Source: Stenotrophomonas maltophilia (GTDB lineage: Bacteria > Pseudomonadota > Gammaproteobacteria > Xanthomonadales > Xanthomonadaceae). From it: a stretch of DNA of 64,000 nt. Under the pieces are notes generated by a model. The model searched no databases and was not told where the DNA came from. It saw only the letters and a program-made list of their open reading frames with translations. The position numbers and the translations under genes are program-made. This document shows, one piece after another, positions 55,850-64,000 of the stretch; position 1 is the stretch's first letter; every line of letters starts with the position of its first letter. The stretch covers positions 3,861,001 to 3,925,000 of the forward strand of contig NZ_CP090423.1 in NCBI RefSeq assembly GCF_023518235.1, read 5' to 3'.

Positions 55850-56320
55850 ATGAATATCAATTTCACCCTTCTCGCGCAGGCGCTCGCCTTCGCTGGTCTG
55901 ATCTGGATCATCGCGACCAAGATCTGGCCGCCGCTGATGAACGCGATCGAAGAGCGCCAGCAGAAGATTGCTGAAGGCCTCGCTGCTGCCGACCGTAGCC
56001 AGAAAGATCTGGCCCAGGCGCAGGAGAAGGTCAACGAAGCGCTGAAGGAAGCCCGCACCAAGGCCAACGAGATCATCGATCAGGCCCACGCGCGCGCCAA
56101 CCAGATCGTCGATGCTGCCCGCAACGAAGCGATCACCGAAGCCACCCGTCAGAAGGAACTGGCCCAGGCTGAAATCGACGCCGCCGCCAACCGTGCCCGT
56201 GAAGATCTGCGCAAGCAGGTGTCCGCGCTGGCCGTGACCGGTGCCGAAAAGCTGCTCAAGCGCGAAATCGACGCCAACGCCCACAAGGCGCTGCTCGACG
56301 AGCTGGCCTCGGAGATCTAA
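55850..56320 (+). CDS. atpF: ATP synthase Fo subunit b
   Basis: The peripheral stalk. The 156-residue protein has one N-terminal membrane helix (5-27, [20 protein letters not shown]) and a long coiled coil (about 35-140) rich in Ala, Glu, Lys and Gln. Length equals E. coli b (156). ATG 55850 was chosen over a longer frame that starts upstream of the hairpin. The stop is followed 2 nt later by the atpH ATG, so the two are coupled. No second b-type gene is present. Confidence 0.96.
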   Translation: MNINFTLLAQALAFAGLIWIIATKIWPPLMNAIEERQQKIAEGLAAADRSQKDLAQAQEKVNEALKEARTKANEIIDQAHARANQIVDAARNEAITEATRQKELAQAEIDAAANRAREDLRKQVSALAVTGAEKLLKREIDANAHKALLDELASEI

Positions 56321-56322
56321 GG

Positions 56323-56850
56323 ATGAGCCAGGCCCTCACGCTTGCCCGCCCGTACGCCCGCGCCGCGTTCGCGACCGCGCGCGACGAAGGCGCGTTCGCG
56401 CCGTGGTCGGACGCCCTGGCGTTCTCCGCCCACGTCGCCGCCGACCCGCGCGTGGCGGCCCTGCTCGCCAACCCGGAGCTGGGTCGTGACGACGCCGTCG
56501 CCCTGCTGGCGCCGGTGTCCCACGGCGAGACCTACTCGCGCTTCCTGGCCATCCTGGCCGATTCGCATCGTCTGCCGCTGCTGCCGGAAATCGCCGGCAT
56601 GTTCGACGCCCTGCGCGCCGAAGCCGAGCACGTGGTCAAGGCCACGGTGACCTCGGCCGCCGAACTGTCGGCCGGCGAGCTGGACGCGATCAAGGTCGCG
56701 CTGCGCAAGCGCTTCAACCGCGAGGTCGATGTGACCACTGCGGTGGATGCCTCGCTGATCGGCGGCGCCGTGATCGACGCCGGCGACGTGGTCATCGATG
56801 GTTCGCTGAAGGGCAAGCTGGCCCGTCTGCAGACCGCGCTCGCTAACTGA
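56323..56850 (+). CDS. atpH: ATP synthase F1 subunit delta
   Basis: Links the F1 head to the peripheral stalk. The 175-residue protein has the N-terminal helical bundle (LTLARPYARAAFATARDEGA) and the C-terminal part ending VIDGSLKGKLARLQTAL, matching the OSCP/delta family end. It begins 2 nt after atpF and ends 44 nt before atpA. Length is like E. coli delta (177). Confidence 0.96.
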   Translation: MSQALTLARPYARAAFATARDEGAFAPWSDALAFSAHVAADPRVAALLANPELGRDDAVALLAPVSHGETYSRFLAILADSHRLPLLPEIAGMFDALRAEAEHVVKATVTSAAELSAGELDAIKVALRKRFNREVDVTTAVDASLIGGAVIDAGDVVIDGSLKGKLARLQTALAN

Positions 56851-56894
56851 ATTCATTTAACGTCCGGCCCCGCTGCCGGCACTAGGACTTGACG

Positions 56895-58442
<1,548 letters not shown>

Positions 58443-58452
58443 TCGCGGTCCT

Positions 58453-58479
58453 GTAGAGCGGAGCCACGGGCTCCGCTGG
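58453..58479. repeat. SMAG palindrome inside the atp operon
   Basis: gtagagcggagccacgggct begins a GTAG-headed hairpin with stem agcggagcc/ggctccgct (58457-58465, 58469-58477) and loop acg. A second hairpin, gcggggc-aaca-gccccgc, follows at 58505-58522. Both lie between atpA and atpG. Confidence 0.82.
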
Positions 58480-58539
58480 ACCAGATGACAAACGGTTGAA
58501 CAACGCGGGGCAACAGCCCCGCGCCACGGGAAACAAGAG

Positions 58540-60847
<2,308 letters not shown>

Positions 60848-60849
60848 TC

Positions 60850-61272
60850 ATGAGCACCATTCGTTGCGACATCGTCAGCGCTGAACAGGAAATCTTCCGT
60901 GGCGAAGCGACCCTGGTCGTGGCGACCGGTGAGCTGGGCGAGCTGGGCATTGCGCCCAAGCACGCCCCGCTGATCACCCGACTCAAGCCCGGCAAGGTCG
61001 TGGTCACCACGCCGAACGGCGAGCAGCTGGATTTCGCCATTTCCGGCGGCATCCTGGAAGTGCAGCCGCAGGTAGTGACCGTGCTGGCCGACACCGCCAT
61101 CCGCGCGCAGGACATCGACGAAGCCTCGGTCCGCAAGGCCAAGGAAGAAGCCGAGCGCATCCTGGCCAACCGCGGCGAAGCGATGGAAGTGGCCGAAGCC
61201 CAGCAGAAGCTGGCCGAAGCCGTTGTCCAGCTGCAGGCCCTGGAACGCCTGCGCAAGACCCTCAAGCACTGA
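60850..61272 (+). CDS. atpC: ATP synthase F1 subunit epsilon
   Basis: Regulatory subunit that couples and inhibits F1. The 140-residue protein has the N-terminal beta-sandwich ([37 protein letters not shown]) and the C-terminal two-helix hairpin (about 88-140), with [20 protein letters not shown], the part that can extend to block rotation. Normal length. It is last in the operon, followed by a strong terminator. Confidence 0.97.
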   Translation: MSTIRCDIVSAEQEIFRGEATLVVATGELGELGIAPKHAPLITRLKPGKVVVTTPNGEQLDFAISGGILEVQPQVVTVLADTAIRAQDIDEASVRKAKEEAERILANRGEAMEVAEAQQKLAEAVVQLQALERLRKTLKH

Positions 61273-61293
61273 GGTTCACGCGCTGCATCCACG

Positions 61294-61324
61294 AAAACGC
61301 CGGCCTTGTGCCGGCGTTTTTGTT
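61294..61324 (+). terminator. Terminator of the atp operon
   Basis: aaaacgccggc-cttgt-gccggcgtttt (61294-61320) with a following ttgttt makes a strong intrinsic terminator, 22 nt past the atpC stop. Confidence 0.93.
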
Positions 61325-61350
61325 TGTGCGGGTACGGCAGCGCCGAATGG

Positions 61351-61437
61351 GTAGAGTCGACTGTTAGTCGACTACCGCGCGCAGCGCGGGATTTCCGCGG
61401 CCTCACGCAAGAGCAGCCGACCAGCGGTCGACTCTAC
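61351..61437. repeat. SMAG inverted dimer between atpC and gtrA-like gene
   Basis: gtagagtcgactgttagtcg (61351) and an inverted GTAG hairpin ending at 61437 (its inverse reads gtagagtcgaccgctggtcg) face each other with about 35 bp between them. The two hairpins differ in their inner stem. Confidence 0.85.
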
Positions 61438-61459
61438 CGATCCCGATCCTGGCGCTGTA

Positions 61460-61843
61460 TCAGCGATACACCACATACCGCATCAACAGGAACGAGACGC
61501 AGGCCAGCCCGCCTTCGACCAGCGGCTTGGCCAGCCAGGTGTACTGCAGGCCGAGTGCGTGATCGACCAGGCTCACCAGCAGCGTGCTTGCCGCGGTCAT
61601 CAGCAGCCACAGCACGAAGAAGCGGGCAAAACGCTTCCAACCCAGCCGATGGCTGCCGGCCTCGGCGAAGGTGTAGCGGCCGTTGAGCCAGAAGCCCAGC
61701 AGCATGCCGGCCAGGCGCCCGGTGATGTTGGCCGGAGCCACCGGCATGCCCAGCGCGGTGGCGACCACGAACACCAGCCAGTCCACCAGCAGCTGCACGA
61801 GCCCGATGACGAGGTAGGCGCTTCCCTGGCGGAACAGACTCAT
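61460..61843 (-). CDS. GtrA family membrane protein
   Basis: A 127-residue inner-membrane protein with four predicted membrane helices: [39 protein letters not shown] (containing the GtrA-type N-x-R/K-Y-T-F motif), [18 protein letters not shown] and a last helix ending [10 protein letters not shown]. GtrA proteins flip polyprenyl-linked sugars for O-antigen or teichoic acid glucosylation; no cognate glycosyltransferase is adjacent. Start ATG 61843. It is divergent from glmU. Confidence 0.88.
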   Translation of the reverse strand: MSLFRQGSAYLVIGLVQLLVDWLVFVVATALGMPVAPANITGRLAGMLLGFWLNGRYTFAEAGSHRLGWKRFARFFVLWLLMTAASTLLVSLVDHALGLQYTWLAKPLVEGGLACVSFLLMRYVVYR

Positions 61844-61929
61844 CGGCAGGCGGCAGGAGGAGGAGGGATGCCCATGTTAACGGCCCACGCTCTAGAATCA
61901 TCGGCAACGACCCACGGACCGCCGTTGCC

Positions 61930-63297
61930 ATGACCCAACCCCTGCACGTCATCATCCTCGCCGCCGGCGCCGGCAAGCGCATGAAGTCGGTGCTGCCGAA
62001 GGTGCTGCAGCCGATCGCCGGCCAGCCGATGCTGGCACACGTGATCGCCGCGGCGCGCGAGCTGGACCCGGCGGCGATCCACGTGGTCCATGGCCACGGC
62101 GGCGAAGCCGTGCGCCAGTACTTCGCCGGCCAGCAGGATCTGCAATGGGCTGAACAGGCACAACAGCTCGGCACCGGCCATGCGGTCGCACAAGCGATGC
62201 CGCAGGTGCCCGATGCCGCGCAGGTGCTGGTGCTGTACGGCGACGTGCCGCTGATCCGCGCGCAGACCCTGCGCGACCTGCTGGCGCAGCCGGGGCGGTT
62301 GGCAGTGCTGGTGGCCGAGGTGGATGACCCGACCGGCTATGGTCGCGTGCTGCGCGACGCCGAGGGCAAGGTCGGTGCGATCGTCGAGCAGAAGGATGCC
62401 AGCGACGAGCAGCTGCGCGTACGCATCATCAACACCGGCATCATCGCCGCCGAATCCACTGCGCTGCGCCGCTGGCTGTCGCAGCTGTCCAACAGCAACG
62501 CGCAGGGCGAGTATTACCTGACCGACGTGTTCGCTTTCGCCGCGCACGAGTACACCCCGGCCGAAATGGCGCTGGTTGCCGACCCGCAGGATGCCGAAGG
62601 TGCCAATGATCCGTGGCAGCTGGCGCAGCTGGAGCGTGCCTGGCAACGTCGCGCGGTGCGTGCACTGTGCGCGCAGGGCGCGCGCGTGCGCGATCCGGCA
62701 CGGCTGGATATCCGCGGTACCGTCACTGTCGGCAGCGACGTGCTGATCGATGTCGACGTCGTGCTGGAAGGCAACATCGTGCTGGGTGACGGCGTCACCA
62801 TCGGTCCCTTCAACCGCCTGAAGGACGTCAACCTCGGGCCGGGCACCGAAGTGCGCGCGCATTGCGATCTGGAAGGCGTGGTCACCGAAGGCGCCGCGCA
62901 GGTCGGCCCGTTCGCGCGGCTGCGGCCGGGCACCGTGCTGGCCGATGGCGTGCACGTCGGCAATTTCGTCGAAACCAAGAAGGTTACCCTCGGCGTCGGC
63001 AGCAAGGCCAATCACCTGACCTACCTGGGCGATGCGGTGATCGGCAGCAAGGTGAACATCGGCGCCGGCACCATCACCTGCAACTACGACGGGGTGAACA
63101 AGTTCACCACCACCATCGGCGACAATGCGTTCATCGGCTCCAACAGTTCGCTGGTGGCGCCGCTGACCATTGGCGATGGCGCGACCATCGCCGCCGGTTC
63201 GGTCATCACCCGCAATGCTCCGGACGGCAAGCTGACCCTGGCACGCGCACGACAGGAAACCATCGATGGCTGGAAGCGCCCGCTCAAGAAGTCCTGA
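61930..63297 (+). CDS. glmU: Bifunctional GlmU: GlcN-1-P acetyltransferase and GlcNAc-1-P uridyltransferase
   Basis: Makes UDP-GlcNAc for peptidoglycan and lipopolysaccharide. The 455-residue protein has the pyrophosphorylase domain (1-225; [34 protein letters not shown]) and a left-handed beta-helix acetyltransferase domain with hexapeptides such as [20 protein letters not shown] and the active-site region [10 protein letters not shown] and [10 protein letters not shown]. Length is as in E. coli (456). ATG 61930 is the natural start. Its last 32 nt overlap the start of the next gene. Confidence 0.97.
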   Translation: MTQPLHVIILAAGAGKRMKSVLPKVLQPIAGQPMLAHVIAAARELDPAAIHVVHGHGGEAVRQYFAGQQDLQWAEQAQQLGTGHAVAQAMPQVPDAAQVLVLYGDVPLIRAQTLRDLLAQPGRLAVLVAEVDDPTGYGRVLRDAEGKVGAIVEQKDASDEQLRVRIINTGIIAAESTALRRWLSQLSNSNAQGEYYLTDVFAFAAHEYTPAEMALVADPQDAEGANDPWQLAQLERAWQRRAVRALCAQGARVRDPARLDIRGTVTVGSDVLIDVDVVLEGNIVLGDGVTIGPFNRLKDVNLGPGTEVRAHCDLEGVVTEGAAQVGPFARLRPGTVLADGVHVGNFVETKKVTLGVGSKANHLTYLGDAVIGSKVNIGAGTITCNYDGVNKFTTTIGDNAFIGSNSSLVAPLTIGDGATIAAGSVITRNAPDGKLTLARARQETIDGWKRPLKKS

Positions 63298-63799
63298 GCC
63301 GCGCCTTCCGCGCGCCGATGAACTCGACGCGCTGCCGGCCATCGAGCAGCGCGCCGGAGGGCTGTTGAAGGGTCATGAGGCGTATGCGGTGTTTGCCGCG
63401 CATGGCCTGGATCTGCGGGCACTGCACGCAGGCCTGCACCGCCGCCAGCTATGGGTGGTGGATGCGGCTGACGGTGGCATCGCCGGTTACCTGCTGGCGG
63501 GCGAACTGGCAGGTGAGTTCCACATACTGCAGATGGATGTGGACCCTGCGCATGCGCGGCAGGGCCATGGTCGTGCGTTGTTGCGCCATGTACTGGCACA
63601 GGCGCGGGCAGGCGGCTACCGATCGGCGGTGCTGACCACGCTGTCCGACGTGCCGTGGAATGCGGCCTTCTATGCCAGCGAAGGGTTCGTTACCGTAGCG
63701 GAAGCGGAGTGGGGCGCGGCGCTGCAGGCAGTGATGGCCGAAGAGGCCGCGTTGGGGTTTCCGATGCATCTGCGGGTGGCGATGCGGCTGCTCTGGTAG
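63266..63799 (+). CDS. GNAT family N-acetyltransferase
   Basis: A 177-residue GNAT protein. [20 protein letters not shown] is the typical N-terminal helix of one GNAT group, the acetyl-CoA loop is [13 protein letters not shown] (about 96-108), and [16 protein letters not shown] is the C-terminal motif. Substrate unknown. The only in-frame start is ATG 63266, inside glmU, so the two genes overlap by 32 nt and are probably translationally coupled. The TAG stop is within a GTAG repeat. Confidence 0.88.
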   Translation: MAGSARSRSPEPRLPRADELDALPAIEQRAGGLLKGHEAYAVFAAHGLDLRALHAGLHRRQLWVVDAADGGIAGYLLAGELAGEFHILQMDVDPAHARQGHGRALLRHVLAQARAGGYRSAVLTTLSDVPWNAAFYASEGFVTVAEAEWGAALQAVMAEEAALGFPMHLRVAMRLLW

Positions 63800-63821
63800 G
63801 TACCGACCTTGGTCGGCACAT
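63796..63821. repeat. SMAG-related GTAG hairpin containing the GNAT stop
   Basis: gtaggtaccgaccttggtcg begins a hairpin with stem ccgacc/ggtcgg; the TAG of its GTAG head is the stop of the GNAT gene. The core resembles the 45592 element (ccaaccttggttgg). Confidence 0.7.
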
Positions 63822-63854
63822 TCACGCGTGGACCCACCAACGCGATCGGAGCGC

Positions 63855-64000
63855 TCACCCCACCGGCAGCAGAATCGATACGCACAGTCCACCATCGCCG
63901 CGATTCTGCAGCGACACGCGCCCGCCGTGCGCTTCCACAATCTCGCGCGTCAACGCCAGCCCCAACCCGGTGCCGTTGCGCTTGGTGGAATAGAACGGCA
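63855..64000 (-). CDS. Sensor histidine kinase, C-terminal end (cut by window edge)
   Basis: The visible 47 residues (PFYSTKRNGTGLGLALTREI then VEAHGGRVSLQNRGDGG) contain the F/G2 box of a HATPase domain: F-Y-S-T-K-x-x-G-T-G-L-G-L with the following helix V-E-A-H-G-G, and the closing strand LCVSILLPVG. This is the end of a histidine kinase of the NtrB/PhoR-type group (S-T-K-x-x-G). The rest of the gene lies beyond the window. Confidence 0.85.
   Translation of the reverse strand, partial: PFYSTKRNGTGLGLALTREIVEAHGGRVSLQNRGDGGLCVSILLPVG

Overview
The window is about 67% GC chromosomal DNA from a gammaproteobacterium of the Xanthomonadaceae, most likely Stenotrophomonas (S. maltophilia complex). 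The reasons are the many short GTAG-headed palindromes that match the SMAG repeat family of that genus, the lipoyl domain fused to dihydrolipoamide dehydrogenase, a short OpgH, and Xanthomonad-type gene order (dprA-lysM // def-fmt-rsmB; algZ-algR-hemC; atpIBEFHAGDC; glmU). It is mostly core genome. I see no transposase, prophage, plasmid origin or CRISPR array.

Layout. 1-4.8 kb: dprA and a LysM protein (minus), divergent from def-fmt-rsmB. 4.8-9.85 kb: a surface-glycan block with a PMT-type glycosyltransferase, an O-antigen ligase, a WaaE-like glucosyltransferase and a CDP-glycerol transferase-like protein. 9.86-14.1 kb: a minus-strand run encoding an LpxL-type acyltransferase, a RibA-like protein with a long N-terminal extension, and two bacterial PH-domain membrane proteins. 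14.2-18.4 kb: dtd, rpoD, a degraded spacer with 16-bp direct repeats and an interrupted ORF, tRNA-Ile2(CAT), a GNAT enzyme and an H-NS-like protein. 18.5-32 kb: accessory and stress genes (GH43, a DsbB-like mini-protein with a secreted partner, DoxX, GST, a four-helix-bundle protein, a large subtilisin autotransporter, a Cys-rich secreted peptide, VOC, KGG stress protein, SDR, chemoreceptor). 32-40.5 kb: a TonB receptor, opgH, an esterase, algZ-algR and hemC. 40.6-47.9 kb: a DUF481 protein, a lipoprotein, a WYL regulator, metQ, glpD-glpK and ompW. 48.1-52.4 kb: deoxyinosine glycosylase, aceF and lpdA. 52.9-53.7 kb: an outer membrane barrel. 54.1-61.3 kb: the complete F1Fo ATP synthase operon. 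61.4-64 kb: GtrA, glmU, GNAT and the end of a histidine kinase.

How the genes work together. def, fmt and rsmB serve translation; dtd and tRNA-Ile2 serve decoding fidelity. AceF and LpdA are E2 and E3 of pyruvate dehydrogenase (E1 is not here), and the atp operon makes ATP. Envelope functions dominate the rest: lipid A acylation, O-antigen and core building, osmoregulated glucans, UDP-GlcNAc supply, and several outer membrane barrels.

The most unusual content is intergenic. Two long inverted repeats after lpdA share a ~42-nt core but have completely different, perfectly self-complementary arms. A similar pair lies upstream of hemC. Several repeats supply the stop codon of the neighbouring gene, and a 39-bp perfect palindrome encodes the C-terminus of GlpD.
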